Below, piece after piece: positions 15,682 to 22,000 of a stretch of DNA of 24,975 nt; the stretch's first letter is position 1, and the number at the start of each line of letters is the position of its first letter. The position numbers were made by a program, and so were the translations under genes. This stretch comes from a virus: IMG/VR virus record IMGVR_UViG_3300025410_000599, positions 1 to 24,975 of that record. One strand, written 5' to 3'. The notes under the pieces were generated by a model. It saw nothing but the letters and a program-made list of their open reading frames with translations. It had not been told where the DNA came from and made no database searches.

Positions 15682-16683
15682 TTAGATAATCGAAGACCAG
15701 AAGTAGCCGAGGTCGGCAGCAACGACCTTGTTGTCGAAGGCAATTTCACCCTCAACACGGTCGGCCTTGAGCTCTTCCATACGGAAGCGCGAGACACCGA
15801 CAGTCGTTCCAAGACCACCCGAAACACCAGTCCACATAAAGGTGTAGCCAGCCGAGGGGGTCAGCAAACCGGGGTTAGGTGCGGAGTAGCACAGAAGAGC
15901 CGAGTTACCAGCAACGAACGCAAAGTTGTCGTTCGTTGGGCTGTTCGAGCCTTCGTTGGCGTTGTTGACAACGGCCTTGGCGACAAGCACACGGTCCACG
16001 CCGAACAGTTGTGCGAGCAACTCTTCAGTTACAATCGCACCGGCTTGGGTGTACTTGTAGCGGTCAATCAGCAGAGGGTGGTTCTTCAAGGTTTGGAAAA
16101 CCTTGTAGCCCAAGACGAAAGTGTTGGGCTCGTAACCAGTGTTCTGCAGAATTGAAGCCTTGGCGATGTCCACCTGTGCGATGGGGTCCGAGGTGTAAGA
16201 CGTTGGGTTGTTCACATAGTCAGACCAAACCGTACCTGCCTGAGCAGTGGTGGTCGTACCAGTGACGGTCGTTGACCAAACACCTGCGGCGAAGAAGTCG
16301 TTAGTCCACTGGACTTCCTTACGGAGAAGCAGACGTTGCGTAACGAACTGCGTAGCCTCCATATCGGGGTTCAATGGGTTGTCGGCGTTCGCACGGGTCT
16401 GGTCGCCAATGTCCTTGTGGAAAGCGTAAACGTCAGCCGAGTACGTTTCGGTCTGCAAGCCGTAGCCTGAACCAGCCGAAGCAGTACCGTCAGCACGACG
16501 CTGCGCCTCGTCACGGAACCAGTCTTCCTTGGTGTAGCGGAAGTAAAGGTCGGACTTCTTGTCCACCGGCACGACAGGGAAAACCCGGTCAGCGATGAAG
16601 TTGTTGGTGTTCTGCAAGTAAGCAACCGAGATGTTGGTCAAGATTGCGTCAATGTGAACGTTGTTTACGTTGGGCTGTGGCAT
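15682..16683 (-). CDS. Major capsid protein
   Basis: A 333-residue protein, ATG at 16683 with AGGA about 7 bases upstream. The sequence VHIDAILTNISVAYLQNTNNFIADRVFPVVPVDKKSDLYFRY, RANADNPLNPDMEATQFVTQRLLLRKEVQWTNDFF and the C-terminal DNKVVAADLGYFW are the recognisable pattern of a major capsid family (lambda gpE/HK97-fold type) frequent in environmental phages. Length fits. It is the last gene of scaffold, decoration and capsid, and a strong terminator follows directly, as expected for the most highly expressed protein. Residues about 145-160 are Thr-rich (STTVTGTTTTAQAGT), probably a surface loop. Confidence 0.95.
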   Translation of the reverse strand: MPQPNVNNVHIDAILTNISVAYLQNTNNFIADRVFPVVPVDKKSDLYFRYTKEDWFRDEAQRRADGTASAGSGYGLQTETYSADVYAFHKDIGDQTRANADNPLNPDMEATQFVTQRLLLRKEVQWTNDFFAAGVWSTTVTGTTTTAQAGTVWSDYVNNPTSYTSDPIAQVDIAKASILQNTGYEPNTFVLGYKVFQTLKNHPLLIDRYKYTQAGAIVTEELLAQLFGVDRVLVAKAVVNNANEGSNSPTNDNFAFVAGNSALLCYSAPNPGLLTPSAGYTFMWTGVSGGLGTTVGVSRFRMEELKADRVEGEIAFDNKVVAADLGYFWSSII

Positions 16684-16703
16684 AGTTCCTCAGTCCTTTC
16701 TAA

Positions 16704-17465
16704 CTAAGCCGCACGGCCTGCGTTGTGGCAGGCGATAGCGGCAGTGATGTAGTCACCGGCGGCGGCGGAGCTCGAAAGAGCCGTACCAACAACGAAGTCG
16801 GTGGTGTCCGCAGGTGCGGTGTTCACCGAACCACCAGAGGAGTACGTGATGGTACTAGCAGCAGGGTTGGCAACCGTGAAGGTGTAAGAACCTGACGAAC
16901 CACCAACGGCGGTAATCAGACCCTCAACGTTCAGCGAGCCGGAACCCGAGCCAGTGGCAACAATGCCCGTGACGATGGCAGTCTGACCAACCGTGAAAGC
17001 GGTGGTCGAGCTCGTGGTGTAAACCACCTGCGTACCACTGGCAACGGCGTTGGTGATGGTTGCGGTCTGGGTGGTTCCACCGATACCGAACTTCACCGAA
17101 ACGGCCTGACCCGAAGCGTTGACCGTAATGGCATCGCCCACGCTTACAAGACCACCGGCAATAACCTTGGTGATACCCGAAATCGTGACTTCAGCCTCGT
17201 CAACACCCTCAACAACGCCAAGAGCGTTGTAGCGAACCTTAGGCGCGTTCTGAACAACACCCAGAGGGCGAGTCGAAGCGGCCGAAACGACACCAACGAG
17301 AGGTGCGTTCTGGTTCGAGCCGGGGTTAGCGGCACCAGTCAGGTAAACGAACGAGAACTGCGTCATAGGCGCAGAGGAGTTCGTGTTGGTCAACTGACCA
17401 CCCATCGTCGAAACGTCAGGTGAGCAAGTCAACTTGAGTGCGTATGGATTTTGTTCCCAAGCCAT
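16704..17465 (-). CDS. Capsid decoration/stabilising protein with inserted beta domain
   Basis: A 253-residue protein between scaffold and capsid genes. The framework fits the short DUF2190-type capsid decoration proteins: LVGVVSAASTRPLGVVQNAP, EAEVTISGITKVIAGGLVSVGDAITVNASGQAV, and the end FVVGTALSSSAAAGDYITAAI. Between residues about 125 and 225 is an extra Ig-like or beta module (ITNAVASGTQVVYTT, FTVGQTAIVTGIV, YTFTVANP) that resembles a segment of the tail fibre (VTAASGNGTTVTYTC, GNFVSITGL, TQFTVANV). The inserted module is probably displayed on the capsid surface. Its ATG shares an A with the upstream stop (TAATG). The decoration role rests on position and the framework motifs. Confidence 0.8.
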   Translation of the reverse strand: MAWEQNPYALKLTCSPDVSTMGGQLTNTNSSAPMTQFSFVYLTGAANPGSNQNAPLVGVVSAASTRPLGVVQNAPKVRYNALGVVEGVDEAEVTISGITKVIAGGLVSVGDAITVNASGQAVSVKFGIGGTTQTATITNAVASGTQVVYTTSSTTAFTVGQTAIVTGIVATGSGSGSLNVEGLITAVGGSSGSYTFTVANPAASTITYSSGGSVNTAPADTTDFVVGTALSSSAAAGDYITAAIACHNAGRAA

Positions 17466-18250
17466 TAGCGACCAGCCTTTTCATTGAGGTAAGAGGTGTA
17501 GAGGTCAGGGTTCGTCTGAGCAACCGACAACAGCGCGGCCTCGAACGATGGGGCAACGCCAGAGGCAACAGCAGCCTTAGCGAGCGATTCCATCTTCGAG
17601 TAAGCGTCGTCAGCGGCAGGTGCTTCGCTTGAACCGACTTCCTTGAAGACCACGTTGGACTCAAGCAGAGCGTTAGCAGAGTCGAGAGCCTTCACAACCT
17701 CGTTAGCGAGGGCGGTGTCGGTCTCGGCAAGGCGACGAAGCGCAGGGCCAAGAATGGTGGGGTCCGAGTTGAGGTGCGACCACTCGGCAGCCTTGATAAC
17801 CGCAGCCTCATCAGCACGAGCCTCACGCTCGGCAATAAGGGCACGCTCACTAGCAGCAGCCTTGTAAAGAGCCTCTTCAGCAGCGGCCTTGCTCTCATCA
17901 AGCATCTTCTTGATGACAGCAGGCATAGCCTTGATAATCTCTTCTTCGCTCGCAACCTCGGGGATAACGACGACTTCAGCCGCCTTGAGTGTTTCACTCA
18001 TTGTTTCCTCCTGTGGAGTTTGGACAACAGCAGGGGCGGTCGCCTCTACTGGTACTTCGATTACCTCGGTGGACTTCTCCACTTCGGCGGTGTGTCCATC
18101 GGCAAGAGCCTCCGGGCGCAGTTCGTCAAGAACGGCGGTCACATCGGATTGAGAGGCTGATTTCATAACGGCCCAACCATCGTGGAGGTGCGCCGGGCGG
18201 TCAACGCCCGACGTTTCCTTGATTGAGAGTCGCACTAGTTTGCGAGCCAC
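17465..18250 (-). CDS. Prohead scaffold-like protein
   Basis: A 261-residue protein starting at GTG 18250, five bases after a strong AGGAG; the ATG two bases upstream is out of frame and quickly stops. The N-terminus KLVRLSIKETSGVDRPAHLHDGWAVMKSA carries the 'ev S.VDrPAh...w.v.Ks' signature often found at the end of phage prohead proteases or at the start of their scaffold domains. From about residue 55 to 200 it is Glu/Ala/Lys-rich and predicted coiled coil (SEEEIIKAMPAVIKKMLDESKAAAEEALYKAAASERALIAEREARADEAAVIKAAEW is split here by eye at residues 100-155). It lacks visible protease catalytic motifs. Its position immediately before decoration and capsid genes fits a scaffold that fills the prohead. 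Confidence 0.82.
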   Translation of the reverse strand: MARKLVRLSIKETSGVDRPAHLHDGWAVMKSASQSDVTAVLDELRPEALADGHTAEVEKSTEVIEVPVEATAPAVVQTPQEETMSETLKAAEVVVIPEVASEEEIIKAMPAVIKKMLDESKAAAEEALYKAAASERALIAEREARADEAAVIKAAEWSHLNSDPTILGPALRRLAETDTALANEVVKALDSANALLESNVVFKEVGSSEAPAADDAYSKMESLAKAAVASGVAPSFEAALLSVAQTNPDLYTSYLNEKAGR

Positions 18251-18271
18251 ATCTTCTCCTAAGAACTTTCA

Positions 18272-18289
18272 CCATCGGAGAACCGATGG
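18272..18289 (-). promoter_or_regulatory. 5'-leader hairpin of the capsid operon
   Basis: A perfect 7-bp stem, CCATCGG-TTCT-CCGATGG on the minus strand, lies between the promoter and the Shine-Dalgarno (AGGAG, 18260-18256). No T-run follows, so it is not a terminator; stabilising the 5' end of an abundant mRNA is the likely effect. Confidence 0.55.
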
Positions 18290-18303
18290 CCTTGACATCT
18301 GAA

Positions 18304-18331
18304 ATCGTAGAGGCGATTTCCAAACTGTCAA
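18304..18331 (-). promoter_or_regulatory. Capsid-operon promoter with internal AGTTTGGAAA
   Basis: Leftward -35 TTGACA (18331-18326, perfect) and -10 TACGAT (18309-18304) are separated by 16 bases. The spacer contains AGTTTGGAAA (18326-18317), the 10-mer shared with the HTH and fibre promoters but in the opposite orientation. With a perfect -35 here, binding at the spacer could repress rather than activate. Confidence 0.75.
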
Positions 18332-18362
18332 TGGTTGAACTCTTGGAGTGTGTTTTTTGCCT

Positions 18363-19178
18363 TTAGAAAGGGGAGTATTCGGGCTGTGCGAAGACAGGGC
18401 AGATGCTCTTGAACGAACACCACTTGTCACAAAGATTGTTTGGGGTAGGCGGAAAGAAGCCGAGCTCGTACCAGTTCTCAATCTTCCCCCACGCCTCTCG
18501 CACTCGCTTTTCTGCGTAGGCGATATCAGCATCGGTCACTTCGACCGTGAGGGTTTTGCCAAACTGAACGTAGAGGAGTCGAATCTGCTTTGGTCGCTCG
18601 CCCAAGACCTGCTCACAGAGGTAGGCGTAAATCTTTGAGGGAAGCAAAGCCGAAGCCTTGTATTTGTCTTGCGGCACTTTGCCCGTCTTGTAGTCAACAA
18701 TCTCTAGTACGCCGTTGGCATCTCGGTCAAGGCGGTCAAGGATTCCTCGGAGTGTCCACCCACCCATATCCACATCCATTTGGATTTCGATGCCCTCGGA
18801 GGTGATTTGCGTGGGGTCTTCCATCGTGAAGTAGGTGCGGATGTATTTGGCAACGTCGCGCCCGAAGACTTGGATGCCCTGCTCGTCAATCCCCATCTCT
18901 TCGGCATACTCGGGGGTCACTAGACCTCGGAACATTTCTCGCATAAGGGCAAGGGTGTAGTCAACCGTGCGGAGCTCGGGCGTTTCAGCAGTTTGATTGA
19001 ACATCTCTTCGAGGATGGCGTGGAAGACGGTTCCCCGATAGGTTTCCATCTTCTTCTTCTCGGGCAACTTGTCAATGCTCGAATATTGGTATTGCCGGGG
19101 GCAGGACTCAATCTGGTTTACTCGGCTTGGTGATACGCCGTAGGGCTTGGGGCCGAGCGTGACGGGGGTTGAGTTCAT
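18363..19178 (-). CDS. PD-(D/E)XK nuclease, Cas4/RecB-like, with Cys cluster
   Basis: A 271-residue protein (start ATG 19178, MNSTPVTLG; a GTG nine bases upstream is less likely because a TAGTGT -10 covers it). Motifs: SPSRVNQIESCPRQY with Cys26, RGTVFHAILEEMF with His53, LRGILDRLDR with Asp at about 148, and EIVDYKTGK (159-167) with the catalytic Asp and Lys. Three more cysteines (C250, C254, C260 in LCDKWCSFKSICPVF) would join Cys26 to bind an iron-sulphur cluster as in Cas4 and AddB-type nucleases. Such phage exonucleases act in recombination or DNA processing. It lies between the capsid operon and the accessory genes and is divergent from the only plus-strand gene. Confidence 0.92.
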   Translation of the reverse strand: MNSTPVTLGPKPYGVSPSRVNQIESCPRQYQYSSIDKLPEKKKMETYRGTVFHAILEEMFNQTAETPELRTVDYTLALMREMFRGLVTPEYAEEMGIDEQGIQVFGRDVAKYIRTYFTMEDPTQITSEGIEIQMDVDMGGWTLRGILDRLDRDANGVLEIVDYKTGKVPQDKYKASALLPSKIYAYLCEQVLGERPKQIRLLYVQFGKTLTVEVTDADIAYAEKRVREAWGKIENWYELGFFPPTPNNLCDKWCSFKSICPVFAQPEYSPF

Positions 19179-19196
19179 AGGTTCCACACTACCAAA
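19179..19196 (-). promoter_or_regulatory. Candidate leaderless promoter of the nuclease gene
   Basis: Leftward TAGTGT (19191-19186) lies 7 bases before the ATG at 19178. It falls in an inverted repeat CACACTAC-CAAA-GTGGTGTG (one wobble pair) at about 19186-19205, a possible operator. The -35 is weak. Confidence 0.4.
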
Positions 19197-19219
19197 GTGG
19201 TGTGACGATAGAAAGTAAC

Positions 19220-19248
19220 TTGACTATGGTTTAGTCGTTAGGTAGAGT
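19220..19248 (+). promoter_or_regulatory. Plus-strand promoter for a leaderless gene
   Basis: TTGACT (19220-19225), a 17-base spacer, and TAGAGT (19243-19248), followed after 6 bases by ATG at 19255. This is a near-ideal -35/-10 pair, so transcription should begin at or beside the start codon. Confidence 0.75.
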
Positions 19249-19254
19249 GTTGGG

Positions 19255-19647
19255 ATGATTCTAGAAAACTCATCAAGCGAAGAGCCAATCAGCAGAGAAG
19301 AATCGCAAATCGCCCTCGCCTTTGCCTGTGGCGCAGCCCTCGCCATTCTTCATAACAACGCCGATATCCCTATGGGGAAGATTGACTTTGACATCCGAGA
19401 GACAATCATTAGGGGGCACGAAGTCTTGGGGCGAGAGCCAGACCCGAATACCAAGCAAGAGGTCTATCTAGAAACCGTTTGTAGTCTCATTACGAGAGGT
19501 GATATGAAGTTGGCCAATGAACTCATATGTGGCCTTGTATCTCTCGGACACTTCTCAACACAAGGGCTACACACTATGCCCGAGGTGGTGGCAGTTCCAC
19601 ACCCCGAGGACATAAGAATCCCCGAAGAGTGGCTCAACGAAAACTAG
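19255..19647 (+). CDS. Unknown protein, the only plus-strand gene
   Basis: A 130-residue protein starting at ATG 19255, beginning MILENSSSEEPISREE. It has no Shine-Dalgarno but a good promoter ending 6 bases upstream. It looks helical: QIALAFACGAALAILHNN, VYLETVCSLITRGDMKLANELICGLVSLGHF; the C-terminus is Pro/Glu-rich (VVAVPHPEDIRIPEEWLNEN). I recognise no domain. It is convergent with the minus-strand 89-residue gene, and the two stop codons overlap in a single CTAG. A gene on the opposite strand with its own strong promoter, next to a divergent nuclease promoter, is the setting of a phage regulator or early-expressed gene, but nothing in the protein proves that. Confidence 0.7.
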   Translation: MILENSSSEEPISREESQIALAFACGAALAILHNNADIPMGKIDFDIRETIIRGHEVLGREPDPNTKQEVYLETVCSLITRGDMKLANELICGLVSLGHFSTQGLHTMPEVVAVPHPEDIRIPEEWLNEN

Positions 19648-19913
19648 TCGAAGAGTGGCTTGAGCTCGTTGTATTCGGCTACCTCGGCAAAGGCCGCACT
19701 AATCGTTTCAGCAAGAACGATTGCGTCTTCCTTTGACCCGGCATAGACCGAGAAATCTTGGATTGGTGCGATGATTCCGCCAACGTTATCCTTGCGGATG
19801 ACACGGAGTTCGCTTGGCCTCTCGGCATCTTCGGGTGTCCAAATGACGAACTCGTAAGCACCGTCTTTTGCTCGGACTTGTCCGAAGTCGAGGTCTTCCC
19901 AAGTAAGGGGCAT
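19644..19913 (-). CDS. Hypothetical protein (89 aa)
   Basis: Start MPLTWEDLDFGQVRAKDGAYEF, ATG coupled to the preceding stop (TAATG). The core (EFVIWTPED, ELRVIRKDNVGGIIAPIQDFSVYAGSKEDAIVLAETISAAF) looks like a small alpha/beta fold with three strands and a final helix. No family is recognised. It is co-transcribed with the 91-residue gene upstream and ends tail-to-tail with the plus-strand gene. Confidence 0.6.
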   Translation of the reverse strand: MPLTWEDLDFGQVRAKDGAYEFVIWTPEDAERPSELRVIRKDNVGGIIAPIQDFSVYAGSKEDAIVLAETISAAFAEVAEYNELKPLFD

Positions 19914-20188
19914 TACTGCACAACCTCTTCTGCGAACTGCGTGAGGTGAACGAACTTGTCGAGTTGGGCGCGTAGCGATTCGTTCGACTCGCCAGCAATC
20001 GCAAGGGCGTGAATGAGTCGAGCTCGGTCGGCTTCTAGGGCATCGCTCTTTATCTGCAACTCATTAGCCTTTTCATAGAGGCTCAAGGCCGCGCTGATTA
20101 GGTTCCCGATGTCGGTAGCGTTGTAAGCATCCTGCGTAACGCCACGCCACACCTTGTCAGTAAGTTCGTGGATATTGGTTGAGGCCAC
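19913..20188 (-). CDS. Hypothetical helical protein (91 aa)
   Basis: GTG start at 20188 with AAGGGG seven bases upstream and an extended -10 promoter before that. The sequence is nearly all helix (ALSLYEKANELQIKSDALEADRARLIHALAIAGESNESLRAQLDKFVHL), with a coiled-coil heptad pattern in the middle. It shares this style with the 97-residue protein encoded at 20657-20950. Function unknown. Confidence 0.6.
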   Translation of the reverse strand: MASTNIHELTDKVWRGVTQDAYNATDIGNLISAALSLYEKANELQIKSDALEADRARLIHALAIAGESNESLRAQLDKFVHLTQFAEEVVQ

Positions 20189-20194
20189 GGTGTT

Positions 20195-20220
20195 CCCCTT
20201 TCGTTGACCCCACTATACCA
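20195..20220 (-). promoter_or_regulatory. Extended -10 promoter and ribosome binding site
   Basis: Leftward TGG-TATAGT (20220-20212) is an extended -10, and AAGGGG (20200-20195) precedes the GTG at 20188. This gene is thus leadered, in contrast to its leaderless neighbours. Confidence 0.5.
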
Positions 20221-20233
20221 TACCTGCGTTGAT

Positions 20234-20641
20234 TTACACCCCACCCATATATTTGAGTAGGTCTTTTAGGGGCGTTTCGGGTGTCGGGGCGTATTCCACC
20301 TCGGTTACAAACTCGCAATCAGCACAGACGATTTGGATAAAGCCGTTCTCAATTTTGCGAACTCGCCAATCGTGGATACAGGTTCGCCTATCGCCGTTGT
20401 TGACTATTTTTATTTGCCTCGTAAGGGGGTCACGGGCGATTCGACGTTGACGCTCTAGGCGGCTGATTATGGCGTGAACCGTTGATTTACTACTTACTTC
20501 GATTGCCTTGCCAATGGAAGCATATGAGGGCGGGAATCCATACTTCTCCCAATACCAGTTGATATAGCGAACAACTTTGTCATCTCTCTCACGGATTTCC
20601 TCGTAAGTGAGGGGGGTCCGAGGCGGTTGCCATTGTCGCAT
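20234..20641 (-). CDS. LexA-type winged-helix regulator with Cys motif, no peptidase domain
   Basis: A 135-residue protein from ATG 20641 (MRQWQPPRTPLTYEEIRERDD). Residues about 18-75 match the LexA N-terminal winged helix: VVRYINWYWEKYGFPPSYASIGKAIEVSSKSTVHAIISRLERQRRIARDP, including the 'GfPPS...I...v.SkSTVh..i..Le..G.i.rdp' signature (residues given in two overlapping parts by position rather than as one motif). After it comes a short segment with RRTCIHDWRV and QIVCADCEF, i.e. C-x-H and CxxC, likely a small zinc-binding unit. The LexA self-cleavage domain is absent. A TAGAGT -10 sits 6 bases before the ATG. It is probably a transcription regulator; its targets are unknown. Confidence 0.8.
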   Translation of the reverse strand: MRQWQPPRTPLTYEEIRERDDKVVRYINWYWEKYGFPPSYASIGKAIEVSSKSTVHAIISRLERQRRIARDPLTRQIKIVNNGDRRTCIHDWRVRKIENGFIQIVCADCEFVTEVEYAPTPETPLKDLLKYMGGV

Positions 20642-20676
20642 CACCCCACTCTAGCACTAGGAATAACGCTTGTTTA
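20642..20676 (-). promoter_or_regulatory. Leaderless promoter of the LexA-like gene
   Basis: Leftward TAAACA (about 20676-20671), a 17-base spacer and TAGAGT (20653-20648), followed after 6 bases by the ATG at 20641. The -10 is identical to the two plus-strand promoters at 19243 and 24859. It lies at the 3' end of the upstream gene. Confidence 0.55.
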
Positions 20677-20950
20677 GATTCTCCTGTACCGCTTGACCCA
20701 AGATTTCCTCGATAAGCGTTTCAGCAAGTGCCTCTGATTTGGAATATGCCGCAAGCCTCCCGGCGGCAATATTGAAAGCCATCCGATAAAGGTCACGCTC
20801 TTGTTCCATTTCAGCAAGGGATTCCACAAGTGCCTGATTGGTTATCCCGGCGGCGTGGAGGCTCTTGGAGACAATGGTGGCGTTCTCCGTTTGTGCGGTA
20901 AGGGATTGGGAGAGCTCCTCGATGACCCTTAGTTTGGATTTACGGCTCAC
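20657..20950 (-). CDS. Hypothetical helical protein (97 aa)
   Basis: GTG start at 20950 overlapping the upstream TGA (GTGA). The protein is helical throughout: VIEELSQSLTAQTENATIVSKSLHAAG, ALVESLAEMEQERDLYRMAFNIAAGRLAAY, ETLIEEILGQAVQENL. The central heptads could form a coiled coil. No family is recognised. It belongs to the small-gene run downstream of the methyltransferase. Confidence 0.6.
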   Translation of the reverse strand: MSRKSKLRVIEELSQSLTAQTENATIVSKSLHAAGITNQALVESLAEMEQERDLYRMAFNIAAGRLAAYSKSEALAETLIEEILGQAVQENLNKRYS

Positions 20951-21114
20951 TGGGCGACTTTCCGATACTTGTCAGGGATTGGGCCGTTGTAGGGCGCACC
21001 GTTGTATTCCGAGGTAAACGGGAACCGAGCTCCGCACGGGATACACATCACATATGTCTTTGCCCCAGCGTTCATAAGAATCCACTTATGCTTGTTGTCT
21101 ACGCATCCCGCCAT
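20947..21114 (-). CDS. Small CxxC protein (55 aa)
   Basis: ATG at 21114 (MAGCVDNKHKWILMNAGAKTY), TGA at 20947. The central VMCIPCGARF holds a CxxC knuckle, and with Cys4 and His9 could bind one zinc. The pattern 'H.W.......y....C..CG' is common in small phage proteins that describe a zinc ribbon. It overlaps both neighbours (16 bases upstream, 4 bases downstream), which supports translation. Function unknown. Confidence 0.65.
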   Translation of the reverse strand: MAGCVDNKHKWILMNAGAKTYVMCIPCGARFPFTSEYNGAPYNGPIPDKYRKVAQ

Positions 21115-21293
21115 TTCGCCCTCTCGCTGATTGTTTTGCGAAAGAACGCTACTGCACTATCGGCTTCCTTGCGAGTGTTGAAGTCTTTGGTCTTGATAAC
21201 GAGGTGATAGGTTCCGTCGCCATCGTGGATAGTCTCAATGAAATATCCGTAGCCGAGCCAAAAGTCTACTTTTTTAGCCACTTCGCCCACCAC
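21099..21293 (-). CDS. Hypothetical small protein (60-64 aa)
   Basis: The frame reads VDFWLGYGYFIETIHDGDGTYHLVIKTKDFNTRKEADSAVAFFRKTI, a plausible alpha/beta mini-domain with two strands and a helix. Two GTG codons at 21293/21290 and another at 21281 could start it; all overlap the end of the 40-residue gene. I give the longest form, though 21281 is nearer to a purine stretch. No family is recognised. Confidence 0.5.
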   Translation of the reverse strand: MVGEVAKKVDFWLGYGYFIETIHDGDGTYHLVIKTKDFNTRKEADSAVAFFRKTISERAKWRDA

Positions 21294-21388
21294 TTCTTCT
21301 CAATGGGCTTCTTGCGAGATTCGTAAACGTCTTCTCGCCACGTTGCCCACTTCTCTTTGGCCGTGATGCTCGGTCGCACTTGCTTCAT
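21266..21388 (-). CDS. Trp/Lys-rich 40-aa peptide
   Basis: ATG at 21388 overlaps the stop of the last methyltransferase ORF by ATGA and has AGGGAGAG about 4 bases upstream, a better ribosome binding site than most genes here. The peptide has about ten lysines, four arginines and five tryptophans, ends KKWWAKWLKK, and is strongly basic. Possible roles are nucleic-acid binding or membrane activity; neither can be shown. Overlap, a strong ribosome site and the compact operon support it as real. Confidence 0.6.
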   Translation of the reverse strand: MKQVRPSITAKEKWATWREDVYESRKKPIEKKWWAKWLKK

Positions 21389-21702
21389 TGGCTCTCCCTT
21401 TGGTGAATCTCAACGATTCCTGCGATTACCCAGTTCACTACGGGAACCGCTACGGCATTACCCATCTCCTTGTACCGATTGGTGTCGGAGTTGATGTTTG
21501 TCCACCCACGAGGAAAGCCCTGTAGCGACTCGCACTCCTCTGGCGTGATTCGACGTACTCTCGTTTCAGCACTACGGACTGGAACGTTTCCGCCACCCGT
21601 TCCCATAAAAGCAAGGAGAGTCGGGGATACGGCTTCGTGGACTCGCATTTCACCAGTACGGCGATTTGCTTCATAGACCGTGTTGTTATCTAGCGTGGAC
21701 AC
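21385..21702 (-). CDS. C5-methyltransferase C-terminal fragment 3 (motifs IX-X)
   Basis: A 105-residue protein. I choose GTG 21702 because GAGGGG lies 7 bases upstream; the TTG at 21708 would be only one base from it. It starts MSTLDNNTVYEANRRTG, then has one target-recognition-like segment (SPTLLAFMGTGGGNVPVR, about 26-43), motif IX (RRITPEECESLQGFP, 50-64) and motif X (EMGNAVAVPVV, 79-89). These are the parts that contact DNA and complete the SAM pocket in C5 methyltransferases. There are no catalytic motifs, so alone it cannot methylate. It overlaps fragment 2 by 17 bases. It is a diverged paralogue of fragments 1 and 2, not a copy. Confidence 0.85.
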   Translation of the reverse strand: MSTLDNNTVYEANRRTGEMRVHEAVSPTLLAFMGTGGGNVPVRSAETRVRRITPEECESLQGFPRGWTNINSDTNRYKEMGNAVAVPVVNWVIAGIVEIHQRESQ

Positions 21703-22000
21703 TGACAATCCCCTCGATTACCCAATCAACAACTGGAACTGCAACTGCGTTCCCCATTTGCTTGTAGCGATAGCGGTCAATCTGCCCGTTGTCAGTCCAC
21801 CCAATCGGAAAGCCTTGTAACGCCTCGTACTCGCTAGGCGTGAGTCGGCGTAGTTGGGGCTTGGTGGCAAACACTTGGGCGTGGTGGCTCTGCACACTCG
21901 GTTGGTGTGCTGAAACCGTGCCAGAAACCTCTACGGGCGTGGCACTAAAGGTATTTGCCTTGGCATCCTCACGGATTGAGTAGGCAAGTGCGTCAGCCAC
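21686..22000 (-). CDS. C5-methyltransferase C-terminal fragment 2 (motifs IX-X)
   Basis: A 104-residue protein, GTG start at 22000 overlapping fragment 1 by 8 bases. Residues 5-44 (LAYSIREDAKANTFSATPVEV, then SVQSHHAQVF) are a target-recognition-type segment that I know from intact phage cytosine methyltransferases, where it precedes motif IX. Here motif IX is RRLTPSEYEALQGFP (51-65) and motif X QMGNAVAVPVV (81-91). The catalytic half is missing, and the frame is intact. Either it associates with the upstream catalytic ORF or it is a relic kept by coupling. Confidence 0.87.
   Translation of the reverse strand: MADALAYSIREDAKANTFSATPVEVSGTVSAHQPSVQSHHAQVFATKPQLRRLTPSEYEALQGFPIGWTDNGQIDRYRYKQMGNAVAVPVVDWVIEGIVSVHAR

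Noticed and set aside
18363-19178. The nuclease as the restriction partner of the methyltransferase
   Set aside because: Its GxxDR, DYKTGK and four-Cys pattern is that of Cas4/RecB exonucleases, and it is more than 2.5 kb away in another transcription unit.
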